37,412 nucleotides of DNA from Salipiger abyssi. GTDB taxonomy: Bacteria; Pseudomonadota; Alphaproteobacteria; Rhodobacterales; Rhodobacteraceae. The position numbers and the translations under genes are program-made. Under the pieces are notes generated by a model. The model was given only the letters and a program-made list of their open reading frames with translations, did no database searches and had not been told where the DNA came from. The stretch spans positions 1 through 37,412 of the forward strand of contig NZ_JAEKIS010000028.1 in assembly GCF_017311415.1 (NCBI RefSeq), written 5' to 3'. Of the stretch, positions 1 to 8,164 are shown piece by piece (the first letter of the stretch is position 1; each line of letters starts with the position of its first letter).

Positions 1-30
1 GCCATCACGAAAATCCCCCCGGCGCGCTGA

Positions 31-98
31 GGTTATGTTGCCCAGCCCCGCGAGAACCCCCGCCAAACCGCGCAAGTTCACGCCACCGCAACATAACC
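31..98. repeat. 11-bp inverted repeat near the left edge
   Basis: GGTTATGTTGC at 31-41 is answered by GCAACATAACC at 88-98, a perfect 11-bp inverted repeat with a 46-bp spacer. It lies just left of the large palindrome at 114-145 and probably belongs to the same mobile-element end. No gene is supported in 1-140, although the frame of the downstream toprim gene stays open to the window edge. Confidence 0.7.
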
Positions 99-113
99 CG
101 CGCCGCAACATGT

Positions 114-145
114 TCCGTATTATGTGGAATTCCACATAATACGGA
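114..145. repeat. 32-bp perfect palindrome, probable recombinase site or element end
   Basis: The 16-bp left half (TCCGTATTATGTGGAA) is followed at once by its exact reverse complement, giving a 32-bp perfect palindrome with no spacer. It is AT-rich in a GC-rich region. Recognisable toprim-family protein sequence begins within its last bases, so the palindrome sits where an insertion meets the old gene. Palindromes near long inverted repeats are described for elements moved by tyrosine recombinases, such as the recombinase-in-trio group; that assignment is inference, since no recombinase gene is in the window. Confidence 0.75.
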
Positions 146-980
146 TGGGGCCACAGGCGAGCATGGCGATCTCCTGGACATCATCCGCGCCCGGACGGGG
201 ATCACGCGCTTCCCCGACCTTCTCGCCGAGGCCCGAGCGCATCTTGGCCGTCCGCAGCCGGTCGTCCCGGATAGGCAAGAGCCGAGGAAGGCCAAGGCGC
301 CTGGTGGCACTCCTGCGGCGGCGGCGCGCTTGTTTGCTGCCTCGAACCCGATCACAGGCACGCTTGCTGAGACTTACCTCCGTTCCCGAGGCATCACCCA
401 ATTCGGGGCGAACGGCGCCTTACGCTTCCACCCGAAGTGCTGGCATCGGGAAGAGGGTCAGACCCGGAGCATCCCCAGACCGGCGATGATCGCGGCGGTT
501 ACCGATGGGGCAGGGGCCGTGCAGGGCGTGCATCGCACCTGGCTGGCGCCTGACGGACAGGGGAAGGCGGCAGTGAATCCAGAGCGGCGGGCTATGGGTC
601 ACCTCCTCGGCAATGCTGTCAGGCTCACCCCGCACGATGACATCCTCGTCGTCGGCGAGGGCATCGAGACCATGCTGTCCCTATCCGAGGCGATCCCAGG
701 TCTGCCCGTCTGGGCGGCACTCTCTTCGGGTCACCTCGGGGCGGTCCTGTTGCCGGAGGGGCTCAAGCGCCTTTACGTCGCGATCGATCGCGATCCGGCC
801 GGGCAGCGCGCGGCAGAGAAGTTGAGCGCCAGAGCCTCCGAGGTCGGGGTGCGCGTGCGGGTGCTGGAACCGCGGCTCGGGGATTTCAACGATGATCTTC
901 GGGCGAACGGCAAGGACGCGCTGCGCCAGCATCTGGCAGGTCAGATCGGGCCAGAGGATCGGTATCGCCTGCCCAGCTGA
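141..980 (+). pseudogene. toprim/primase-like protein (DUF7146 type), 5'-truncated
   Basis: From about 141 the frame reads a stretch with EHGDLLDIIRARTG, then after 330 the toprim-type core: TLAETYLRSRGI, LRFHP..W, a VHRTWL strand, ILVVGEGIETMLS (toprim glutamate), LYVAIDRDPAGQRAA (toprim DxD-like acidic motif) and a DFNDDL end. Such proteins are found on phages and plasmids and are thought to act in DNA priming. Members are usually well over 300 aa and start with a zinc-finger-like region; here the N-terminal part is missing at the palindrome (114-145) and no good ATG with a ribosome site is present. The frame is open to the window edge, so a fusion product is possible, but a truncated gene is more likely. 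The coding sense of the remaining 280 codons is intact. Confidence 0.7.
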
Positions 981-1341
981 GCTGCATCGCGCAGGGGGGC
1001 TGGGAGTGCGGGGCAGGGGGCTGCATCCCAGTCGTGGCTCTGGATCGTCGTCGTCACCTCATCCCGGGCCTTGCGCATCCACCCGTCACCCGAGCGGCCT
1101 TCAAGAGATGGGCAGGCCGTCAAAGCGGTTGCCCCTGCAAGGTCGGCAGGGAACCTATTTCCGCCGGCGGCAAAGCCGCCTTTGCATCGCGAGACAAATA
1201 GCTTCTCTGCCGACCTCCTCCACGCTGTTCCGGCCCCGGTGAAGCCGGGGTGAAGGGGCAACCGCCCCGACGGCTCGGGTCTGCCCATGAAGGCCGCGCG
1301 GGATGACGCGTGGACGAGACAGGCCCGGAGGAGAGAGGACG
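981..1341 (+). promoter_or_regulatory. gene-free, hairpin-rich leader of the DUF2493 gene
   Basis: No convincing gene lies in these 361 bases. Besides the stem at 1166-1180 there are two further compact hairpins: CCCCGG-TGAAG-CCGGGG at 1234-1250 and GGGGC-AACC-GCCCC at 1255-1268. They stand 70-110 bases ahead of the DUF2493 start at 1342. The region therefore probably holds the promoter and a folded 5' leader; no clear -35/-10 pair can be named. Confidence 0.5.
1156..1201 (+). terminator. hairpin with T run, possible terminator
   Basis: GGCGGC-AAA-GCCGCC at 1166-1180 is followed by TTT, a short strong stem that could stop transcription from the toprim gene. It is nested inside an outer pair CTATTT (1156-1161) and AAATAG (1196-1201). 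The T run is only three bases, so it may instead be part of a structured leader for the next gene. Confidence 0.4.
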
Positions 1342-2274
1342 ATGACGATCCAGACCCACGACGACGCGTATGAACCCGCCCATAGCGCATCCCAGACCGC
1401 CCATGCGCTCGACGAGCTTCAGCTCTACGGCTATCGCCCCTTTGACGAGCCCGATCCGCGCCCGATGCCCGATGGGCAGCGCCTCGCCGTCGCCGTCGCC
1501 GACATCTTCGACGCCCTCGTTGCGACCCTCGAAGACACCCGCATGGAACCCGACCTCGAAGAAGTGCTCTGGGGCCAGGTCAACCTCTTCCACCGCGCCA
1601 CCGCCCGGATCGAACGGTCGCTCGACGAAAACGAACAGGCGCAGCGCCGCCTCCAGCGCGAGCAGGACGGCTCCGAGGTGAAATCCGTCGAACTCGAGCG
1701 CCTGACGGCCGAAGGCCTGACCCTCGTTGAACGGCGCAACTGCATGGACATGATGCGCGATCACGCCGCCACCGAGTTCGTCCATCACACGGGATCGACC
1801 TGGCGCCCCCGCACCGGCTCGATGGTGAACCGCCAGCACATGACCGCCGCCCTGATCGACAGCCGCGACTTCCTGGCCGCCAAGCGCCGCGCCGAGACCG
1901 AGGTAATGCTTCCCGCAGGCCCCAAGGTCGCCCTCACCGGCGGGACCGATTTCAACGATCACCGCCTGATCTGGGGCAAGCTCGACCAGGTCCGGACCAA
2001 GTATCCCGACATGGTCCTCCTGCACGGTGGCAGCCCGAAGGGCGCAGAGCTCATCGCCGCCAAATGGGCCGAAGCCCGGGGTGTGACGCAGGTGGCCTTC
2101 AAGCCCGACTGGACCAAGCACGCCAAGGCCGCGCCCTTCAAGCGCAACGACGCGATGCTGGATGTGCTCCCGGTCGGGGTCCTTGTCTTCCCCGGAACCG
2201 GTATCCAGGAAAACCTCGCCGACAAGGCCAAGAAGCTCGGCATCCCGGTCATGAAGTTCGAGAAGGGGGCGTGA
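1342..2274 (+). CDS. DUF2493 (SLOG-superfamily) domain protein
   Basis: A 310-aa soluble protein. The start at 1342 is chosen over an upstream in-frame start at 1303 because GGAGGAGAGAGGACG stands just before it. The N-terminal 180 residues are charged and helical with no domain I can name (HALDELQLYGYRPFDEP opens it). The C-terminal third carries the DUF2493 fold: KVALTGGTDFNDHRLIW, then VLLHGGSPKGAELIAAKWA, then VLVFPGTGIQENLADKAKK. This Rossmann-like SLOG family is thought to bind nucleotides or nucleotide-derived ligands; the biochemical role is unknown. The gene is common beside toprim, WGR and similar genes on alphaproteobacterial plasmids, and that is its setting here. It stands 83 bases ahead of the WGR gene. 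Confidence 0.85.
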   Translation: MTIQTHDDAYEPAHSASQTAHALDELQLYGYRPFDEPDPRPMPDGQRLAVAVADIFDALVATLEDTRMEPDLEEVLWGQVNLFHRATARIERSLDENEQAQRRLQREQDGSEVKSVELERLTAEGLTLVERRNCMDMMRDHAATEFVHHTGSTWRPRTGSMVNRQHMTAALIDSRDFLAAKRRAETEVMLPAGPKVALTGGTDFNDHRLIWGKLDQVRTKYPDMVLLHGGSPKGAELIAAKWAEARGVTQVAFKPDWTKHAKAAPFKRNDAMLDVLPVGVLVFPGTGIQENLADKAKKLGIPVMKFEKGA

Positions 2275-2356
2275 GCCCCCAACCTACTCGGCATAGATGA
2301 TAGTGGAAACGACGCCCGCTACCTGATATTGTTAAGGAGTGAAAGGTGACCGCAAG

Positions 2357-2632
2357 ATGTTCGATGAATCGCAGCAACTGGACGTGTTTCCCACAGTGGT
2401 CGATCTGAAACGGATCGACCCGTCCCTCCACATGCGGCGCTTCTACAGGATGAGCGTTCAGCCCGATCTTTTTGGCGGAGTAAGCCTGGTGCGAGAATGG
2501 GGCCGGATCGGATTCCGCGGTCAGATGCTGATTGAACAACATGAGGACGAGGGCAGGGCGGTCAACGCTTTGATGAAGCTATCGGCGACGAAGAAGCGGC
2601 GTGGGTATCTGTCGTCTGTCAGTAAAGGTTAG
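2357..2632 (+). CDS. WGR domain protein
   Basis: A 91-aa protein that is little more than one WGR domain. The motif is GGVSLVREWGRIGFRGQ at about residues 36-52, with a following EDEGRAVNALMKL helix and a basic tail (KKRRGYL). WGR domains occur in PARPs, bacterial WGR proteins and MolR regulators and are thought to bind nucleic acid. The ATG at 2357 gives the family's usual N-terminus (DVFPTVVDLKRIDPSLHMRRFY); a GTG at 2339 in the same frame sits too close to the TAAGGAG sequence to use it. It converges on the nuclease gene ending at 2697. Function on the element is unknown; a DNA-maintenance role is a guess. Confidence 0.8.
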   Translation: MFDESQQLDVFPTVVDLKRIDPSLHMRRFYRMSVQPDLFGGVSLVREWGRIGFRGQMLIEQHEDEGRAVNALMKLSATKKRRGYLSSVSKG

Positions 2633-2696
2633 AAGCGGTCGCCCGACGCCGACGGCAGCGCGTCGCTTTGTCCGCCCGCATGCGACCAGGTGGGCT

Positions 2697-3413
2697 CTAC
2701 ATCTCGATCCAGAGATGGTCGATTTGTACAGGTCCGAGGTCAGCACGACGGAGATGCTGGGAACGTAACCCTGCGACGCGCTGCGTGGCATCGTGCGTAA
2801 CCATCGTGAGCTTGTCGGCCTCGGACCAATTCTCAGTCGAATCCTTGACGATCCCGTCGATCCAAATATCGAGCTCGCTGTGCCAGTGCGTAATATCGTA
2901 AGCTTGAATGTAACCGATCATCGCCACACGTTCATGGCCAGCGCCATGATGGCCAGCCTTGAACCGCTGCACGCCGCCGGTCGAACTAAAGCGGCTGATC
3001 AGATATTCGCGCTCGTCCCGAACGCTGCTTGACGGGGTCGGCAGTCGCTTGCACTCGATCGGGAGCAAAGTGCGGTATTCGGTGTATTCGCGACCTTCGA
3101 TCCAGATCACTTCGCCGCTGGGGGCGACGGCAAGGTCGATCGCGCGACGTCCGTCCGCTTCGTCGGGCTCCTCTCGGCGAAACTGGAGGAAGTCCCAGCC
3201 TGGCGCGTGCCGCGATGCACTATTGAGACGAGCGCAAAGTTGGGCCGTGAGCTTGGTCTCACCGGCAGTGATTTCGCGCGCCGGGTCGTCGCGCCAGCCC
3301 GGTAGAGCGTCACCGATGAAGTCGACGAGAGCTGAGAGCCATTCGGCCGGCTGATGGATTCCGCTGCGGAGCGCGCCCGCCTGACCTGAGCCTTCGCCTT
3401 CGTCTGCCAGCAT
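2697..3413 (-). CDS. PD-(D/E)XK nuclease-like protein, probable restriction subunit
   Basis: A 238-aa protein starting one base after the methyltransferase stop (TAAGATG), so the two are translationally coupled. Sequence shows a plausible PD-(D/E)XK core: an N-terminal helix with GETKLTAQLCARL (E52), then RRAIDLAV (D93), then LLPIECKRL (E120-x-K122), followed by a long helical C-terminus ending in VQIDHLWIEM. The order E, D, ExK fits restriction-type endonucleases. I do not recognise the named family. Its place behind an N6-adenine methyltransferase makes restriction endonuclease the best call; another nuclease role in the same defence unit is possible. It converges with the WGR gene, leaving 64 bases between them. 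Confidence 0.65.
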   Translation of the reverse strand: MLADEGEGSGQAGALRSGIHQPAEWLSALVDFIGDALPGWRDDPAREITAGETKLTAQLCARLNSASRHAPGWDFLQFRREEPDEADGRRAIDLAVAPSGEVIWIEGREYTEYRTLLPIECKRLPTPSSSVRDEREYLISRFSSTGGVQRFKAGHHGAGHERVAMIGYIQAYDITHWHSELDIWIDGIVKDSTENWSEADKLTMVTHDATQRVAGLRSQHLRRADLGPVQIDHLWIEM

Positions 3414-3414
3414 C

Positions 3415-6288
3415 TTAGAAGCCCTGCGCGCGCAAATCAGCAAGGACGTCGTCAGCATCGCGCAGCGCAATCGAACGAGTCCAGAAGCGGTGGCGGTCCG
3501 GCTTTAAAAGAAACATAAACTCCTGGTCATATAGCCTTGTGATGCGAGTGATCGTTAGCCCGGAACCACGTTGCTCGTGAAGGAGAGCGTCGAGCTTTTT
3601 ACGAAGTTCATCGGCACCCGACCAGTCAACTTCACCTTCGCCGAATACATAGGCCTTACAGATCGCTCCGGGCCAACGCTGAGCGGGCAAAGGACGCAAC
3701 GCGCTGTGCGTATAAATGGCGTTGATCTGCCGCACGAAAACGGTGTCGAACGCGGTCAAGACATCGCCCTGAGCCGGACGCATTACTGCTGCTCTAGCGC
3801 CGAGGCGGATGAACTCTCGCTGATGCTCGACGATATCCGCCGCGATAATTCGCTCGTTCTCGCTCAGGTCGAGATCTTCGTCTTCGGGATATGGCAAGGA
3901 GAGGACGTCGGCGTTCAAAATCGCCGTCGCGCGTTGGGTGAAAAGGCGGGCGCTGATACCAGCTACATATGCCCGCAGCACCGTCGCTTCGCGCCGCAGC
4001 CAATCGTCGATGGCCGCCAACCGCTCCATATCGCGCGCCGGCGCTGCAAAGCCGACGATTTCATGTTTGTAGGTCAGATAGTGGTCCGTCCACAGACCGT
4101 GGGGAAGGTCTTCATGCTCCTTGATCAGCAGCATCGGTGGCGTGAAGCGCCGCGCGGTCTTGGTATCCTTAATCGGCCTATCGGGGACCATGTCGAGAAA
4201 GCGCGTGTCGAGCCCATCGTGTGATAGGGAACTCGTCGGCAACAACGGTTGGCCGATGAGATGATCGGCCGGTCGCGAGATGCCCTTCTGACCCGCGATA
4301 TATCCTTCGCCGAAGTCCCATTCCCGCTTCTGTGCAAAGTCGCGCAACGTGGGATAGGTTCGCAGGCGTTGGATCAGGTCAAGGACGCGGTGGCCTCCAA
4401 GCAGGTTCGCACGCCAGATATCGCGCGAGGAGACGGCGACCGCGTTGGGAAACCAGTGCATGTCATAGTAGTCGATATCGAAACCTTGTTCGGCGCTAGC
4501 CCGACCGCTACGTCGAAATACGGCATGAAGCAGACGGCTTTCGGCATTGCCCTTAGACGACTCCGCAAGGACGACAACCACCTTGGGGTCGGCATTGCCC
4601 TTTTTGAACAGGCCGCGCACGGAGACGAAGTCCAAGACCTCGCGCACGTTCCAGCGCGTGAAAAAAGATCTCCGAAAGGCCAGCGCATTCTGGTTGTAGA
4701 GGAAGCCCGAAGGCTCAATCATCGCAAGGACGCCTCCAGGCGCGAGCAGTTCCATCGCCTCATGGAGGAACAGATAGGCAAGCTGGTTGTCCGCCAAGCT
4801 GCCATGCATTTTGGTGTAGGCGGTGTAGCTTCGCTTGGCACCGTCAGTTGTCAGTGCTGACTCAAAAGGCGGATTGCCTACGACAACCGCGACCGGTGCC
4901 TGCACCAAGCCTCGTTCTTTTGCCTCGAAGAAGCAACTGCCGTGAAGCGTATGATTGCCGAGTGGGGGGAACAGCTTGACACTGGATCTGATGTCCTCGG
5001 GCTCCAGTGCGTCGCACAAGCTGAGGCACAGGCTGAACGCTGCAAGCTCTACCGCGCCGTCCTCGAGATCGATGCCATGTACCCGCTGAAGAAGCGGTCG
5101 CAGCTCCTCGACACCAGGACGCGCCCAGCCATTGCGCCAGCGCCAGTGGAGCACCAATCGCTTGTATGCCTCGACCAAGAAAACACCTGAACCGCAAGCC
5201 GGATCGAGAATGACTCCGTCGCCCTCCATCAGCGCGTCGATACGTTTCCAACTGAGCACTTCCTCTAGGATCAGACGGACCAAGGCCGGTGGCGTGTAAA
5301 TCGAGCTCGCCGTGTCCTTCACAAACAGCTGGTATATGTTGCTGATCAGCTCGACCGGTAGGTCGCGGAAAGAGTAGAGCCGCCAGAGGCTAAGTTGCCC
5401 TGACGCATCCTCGAACCCCTCGACCAGCCTAGCGTAGCTGGCGAGTGCTTCGCTTTCGGCGAGAGCGGACCGCTCTGCATCCTTCAACCTGAAGACGTGA
5501 CCGTTGAATCGCTCTTCAAGCGACTCCAGCAGTGAGACCAGCGCTGGACCATTGCCCAGCACTTGGAAGAATCGTGTAGCGCCTGGCAGTGCCTGGTCGA
5601 AATCGTCCGGCAAAAGCACCGAGCGTTCTTCGAGATATGCGATCAGCAGCGAAAGAATGAGCAGCCGCCGCTGTAACCCTGAATCGAGCAGCCGCCGCTC
5701 GCTCAGTTGATTGGAGAGCGCATGAACCGCATCCACGAGTGTGCGATGGGCTGATTTCTTCGCTGATAGCATAAGCCTGCAGGCGTCCGGATCGTCCCAG
5801 ATTGCGCCGTTGCGGATGCGGTCCGCGTCCCACCATGCGTCCTGCGCCGCGATCTCGGCGCCGACCGTCAGGGTCCGGATGGGGCGGCAAACGTTGGTGC
5901 CATTTGAGCCAACAAAATCGGGCTCGTGCGCGCAACGGAATAGTTGGATCCGACCGGGCCCGACACGATACACGATTGGAACACCGCCCCAGCTCCATAG
6001 GCGTTTGTGTAGGTTGGCAAACTGCCGATCATCGCCGTGCTCCGCCATGTCGAAGACCAGCGCCTGCGCCACAGGCGCTCGCCCATGTCGCGCGGCCTCG
6101 AAGAACACCGCACGGGCACCGTAAGCTGCCGCCTTCTCGACGAGCGCGACCTCCTCGGGCGGGCGCCCATTGCGAGCATAGTCCGCGATGGCAACGAGAC
6201 CATCTACACTCGGAAGATCGCCTCCCTCCCCAATCGCGAAAAGCCATTCCGCGCCATCGAAACCATCGCTCGGTCCTTGAAGCGTCAT
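3415..6288 (-). CDS. N6-adenine DNA methyltransferase (Eco57I-like/type IIG-like)
   Basis: A 957-aa protein. The start at 6288 follows GAGGAGAAGGCG. Residues 1-130 form a domain known from this family (AVFFEAARHGRAP, DRQFANLHKRLWSWGG, PIVYRVGPGRIQLFRC); 200-350 is helical; the methyltransferase core has SAM motif I DPACGSGVFL (362-371) and catalytic motif IV GNPPFES (471-477), the NPPF class of N6-adenine enzymes. The C-terminal 350 residues, after WRANLLGGHRV, are likely the target-recognition region (EWDFGEGYIAGQKG, MLLIKEHEDLP). It methylates adenine in a specific DNA site, which would protect the element and host from the nuclease encoded immediately after it. No PD-(D/E)XK site is evident in its own N-terminus, so cutting is probably by the partner. 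It is preceded by a 61-aa putative regulator 49 bases upstream. Confidence 0.85.
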   Translation of the reverse strand: MTLQGPSDGFDGAEWLFAIGEGGDLPSVDGLVAIADYARNGRPPEEVALVEKAAAYGARAVFFEAARHGRAPVAQALVFDMAEHGDDRQFANLHKRLWSWGGVPIVYRVGPGRIQLFRCAHEPDFVGSNGTNVCRPIRTLTVGAEIAAQDAWWDADRIRNGAIWDDPDACRLMLSAKKSAHRTLVDAVHALSNQLSERRLLDSGLQRRLLILSLLIAYLEERSVLLPDDFDQALPGATRFFQVLGNGPALVSLLESLEERFNGHVFRLKDAERSALAESEALASYARLVEGFEDASGQLSLWRLYSFRDLPVELISNIYQLFVKDTASSIYTPPALVRLILEEVLSWKRIDALMEGDGVILDPACGSGVFLVEAYKRLVLHWRWRNGWARPGVEELRPLLQRVHGIDLEDGAVELAAFSLCLSLCDALEPEDIRSSVKLFPPLGNHTLHGSCFFEAKERGLVQAPVAVVVGNPPFESALTTDGAKRSYTAYTKMHGSLADNQLAYLFLHEAMELLAPGGVLAMIEPSGFLYNQNALAFRRSFFTRWNVREVLDFVSVRGLFKKGNADPKVVVVLAESSKGNAESRLLHAVFRRSGRASAEQGFDIDYYDMHWFPNAVAVSSRDIWRANLLGGHRVLDLIQRLRTYPTLRDFAQKREWDFGEGYIAGQKGISRPADHLIGQPLLPTSSLSHDGLDTRFLDMVPDRPIKDTKTARRFTPPMLLIKEHEDLPHGLWTDHYLTYKHEIVGFAAPARDMERLAAIDDWLRREATVLRAYVAGISARLFTQRATAILNADVLSLPYPEDEDLDLSENERIIAADIVEHQREFIRLGARAAVMRPAQGDVLTAFDTVFVRQINAIYTHSALRPLPAQRWPGAICKAYVFGEGEVDWSGADELRKKLDALLHEQRGSGLTITRITRLYDQEFMFLLKPDRHRFWTRSIALRDADDVLADLRAQGF

Positions 6289-6337
6289 CGCCTTCTCCTC
6301 AATGAGGATGCAACCGGTCGACAAGAGTGGACAAGCA

Positions 6338-6523
6338 TCATTTCTGCCGCTTCTTTTTCGAAAGCGCGAAGCCCTCCTTGAGGAGGTCCGTCATGCTGAG
6401 GCCTTGCGATGCCGCGAAGCCCTTGAACTCGCGCTTAAATTCTTCAGCGACCTTGAAGTTGAGCGTCTTGCCCTTTCCGCTTTCGGGTTCTGGCTCGGTC
6501 GCGTTGGTTTGCCGGCTGGCCAT
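6338..6523 (-). CDS. small ribbon-helix-helix-like protein, probable operon regulator
   Basis: A 61-aa basic protein: a disordered start (ATEPEPESGKGKT), then a strand LNFKVAEEF and two helices (KREFKGFAASQG, SMTDLLKEGFALSKKKRQK). That is the plan of ParG/Arc-like ribbon-helix-helix DNA-binding proteins, where the LNFKV strand pairs in a dimer and enters the major groove. A GAGGAAG ribosome site precedes the ATG. It is the first gene of the methyltransferase-nuclease operon and has inverted CCAGA motifs upstream (6594-6655), which suggests control of the restriction-modification genes. Similar proteins also occur alone on plasmids, so a partition or antitoxin role cannot be excluded. Confidence 0.65.
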   Translation of the reverse strand: MASRQTNATEPEPESGKGKTLNFKVAEEFKREFKGFAASQGLSMTDLLKEGFALSKKKRQK

Positions 6524-7051
6524 CGGACACTTCCTCGCATGGCGACCACCTCTCGTGTCGCAAAGTCAAGGGCAGAAATACAGATTTCCGACTCTCTGGC
6601 AAGCCCGAAAGCCAGAGTAGCAGCTTTTGGGAAAGCCAGAAATAATGAATTCTGGATCGTGACTTCTCCTGACTTATGGCGGCAGAGTACGTTCACCGAT
6701 GAGCACTCCATCGAGAACAAATATCGAACAAATGCCCTCGCTGTCAGTCTGTTTCATAGCGCGCCAAGGTATGGCAAGCGCGTTATCTGCGCATACGTCG
6801 ATGCATTTAGAGGATGTGATCTTTGCGGTCGAGCGACTTGCGTTCAGTCTCGGCTGGTGAATGAACGTTTGGGTCTGGAAGGAGACCACTTGGTTAACGA
6901 CGCCATCAAGTATGGGCTTCTCCGAAGCAGTCTGACCTAAGCTGGCCTTAATCCGGATGTTCGCCAGCTACGCAGCGAAAGGCCGCTTCCAATACATTTT
7001 ACATAAAACTGATTATCGGATTTTTGATAAGTTGTTGTTTTCGTGCAATTT
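6524..7051. promoter_or_regulatory. 528-bp gene-poor region with CCAGA inverted repeats
   Basis: Lower GC than the surroundings and no convincing gene; open frames here lack ribosome sites and family resemblance. The part next to the 61-aa regulator holds two dyads: CTCTGGC (6594-6600)/GCCAGAG (6611-6617) and CCAGAA (6636-6641)/TTCTGG (6650-6655). These share a CCAGA core and are good candidates for operators of the regulator. The remainder (about 6660-7051) separates two minus-strand units, the R-M operon and fic, and must hold the R-M promoter. Confidence 0.45.
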
Positions 7052-8164
7052 TTATTCAATCCAGTCGAGTTTCAACCAGTATCGCGTGTGCCGCCGCTCG
7101 CCGGTTCGAGCGAGCACGCCCTTCTCGACCAGATCCTGCAGATCGCGGGTCGCGGTCGCGCGTGAAGTTCCGGTGATCTTGAGATAGTTGTCGGCGCTGA
7201 GGCCGCCTTTGAAACCGCCAGGGCCTTCCTGAAACATTCGAGCGATGGCCTTGGCCTGGCGTTCGTTCAAGTGGTCTCTGTGACGATCGTAGAAGTGTGC
7301 CTTGCTGATGAAGAAGCCTACGCGGTCGAGTGTTGCCTGTTGGGCCTTCAAGACAACTTCTGCGAACCAGACGAGCCAATCGGTCACGTCGAGCGTTTTT
7401 TGATGCTGCTCGAGCTGGTCGTAGTAGGCCTTGCGCTCCTTCTCGATGGTGAAGGCGAGCGAGATGAGGGTCGGCTGGCCAATGTTCTGCGCCAGCGACT
7501 TTTCAGCGAGGGCGCGACCCAAGCGGCCGTTGCCGTCTTCGAATGGGTGGATACTCTCGAAATAGAGGTGGCTTAGCCCTGCGCGCGTCAGCGCTGGGAG
7601 CGGCTCTGCTCCCCCCGGCCCGGTCTTGTTGAACCAATCCGCGTATCGCTCCATCTCAGGCATCACCCGCTCTGAAGGCGGCGCTTCGAAGTGGATCGTC
7701 GGCCGGCCAAGGCGGCCGGAAACGATTTGCATCGCCTCGGCGTGTTGTCGGTAGGCCCCGATGGTTTCCAACCGACGGTCATGGGACAGTAGCATCCGAT
7801 GCCAGCGGTACAGTGTCTCATGGGTCAGCGGCTCTGCAAAACTGGAATAGACATCGACCATCATTTCCGCGACGCCCTGTTCGCGCGGTTTGGCAGGGTA
7901 GCTGTCCGGATCGAGGCCCAGATGGCGGCGCAACGAAGATTGCACACTGAGCCGATCGAGGATTTCACCCTCGATGGCACTCGTCTGCATCGCTTCCTCG
8001 CTGAGCAGTTCGATGCGGAGTTGCTCGCGCTCCGGCTGGCTGACATGATGGACCGCGCCGAGGATTTCTCCAGACGACAGCAGGAACGTCTGCTCAAACG
8101 GCTCTAGAGCGGAGGCGTCATATCGGAAATCCGGCCAATCGGGCAGCGTCCAGTTCCAAGCCAT
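7052..8164 (-). CDS. Fic family protein with C-terminal winged-helix region
   Basis: A 370-aa protein. The N-terminal domain (AWNWTLPDWPDFRYD) is the DUF4172-type start of long Fic proteins and carries the inhibitory-helix motif TSAIEGE at 61-67. The Fic core has the canonical HPFEDGNGRLGR at 206-217, so it should be active, transferring AMP (or another nucleotide moiety) from the nucleotide to a hydroxyl side chain of a target protein. The inhibitory motif lies before the core, making it a class II Fic, self-restrained until relieved. The last 70 residues (FKGGLSADNYLKITGTSRATATRDLQDLVEKGVL) look like a winged helix-turn-helix, hinting at DNA binding and autoregulation. No separate antitoxin gene is adjacent. 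The start at 8164 follows AAAGGA in a hairpin loop (8163-8193). Confidence 0.9.
   Translation of the reverse strand: MAWNWTLPDWPDFRYDASALEPFEQTFLLSSGEILGAVHHVSQPEREQLRIELLSEEAMQTSAIEGEILDRLSVQSSLRRHLGLDPDSYPAKPREQGVAEMMVDVYSSFAEPLTHETLYRWHRMLLSHDRRLETIGAYRQHAEAMQIVSGRLGRPTIHFEAPPSERVMPEMERYADWFNKTGPGGAEPLPALTRAGLSHLYFESIHPFEDGNGRLGRALAEKSLAQNIGQPTLISLAFTIEKERKAYYDQLEQHQKTLDVTDWLVWFAEVVLKAQQATLDRVGFFISKAHFYDRHRDHLNERQAKAIARMFQEGPGGFKGGLSADNYLKITGTSRATATRDLQDLVEKGVLARTGERRHTRYWLKLDWIE

Noticed and set aside
1-140. An in-frame extension of the toprim protein to the window edge
   Set aside because: The frame is open, but the residues left of 141 do not resemble the family and the DNA is a palindromic, repeat-bearing element end.
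6674-6889. A 71-codon minus-strand open frame between the R-M operon and fic
   Set aside because: No ribosome site and no recognisable pattern; treated as part of a gene-free region.
6302-6940. A 212-codon plus-strand open frame over the R-M regulator and its upstream region
   Set aside because: It runs antisense to the 61-aa gene, has no good start and reads as unstructured sequence without family resemblance.
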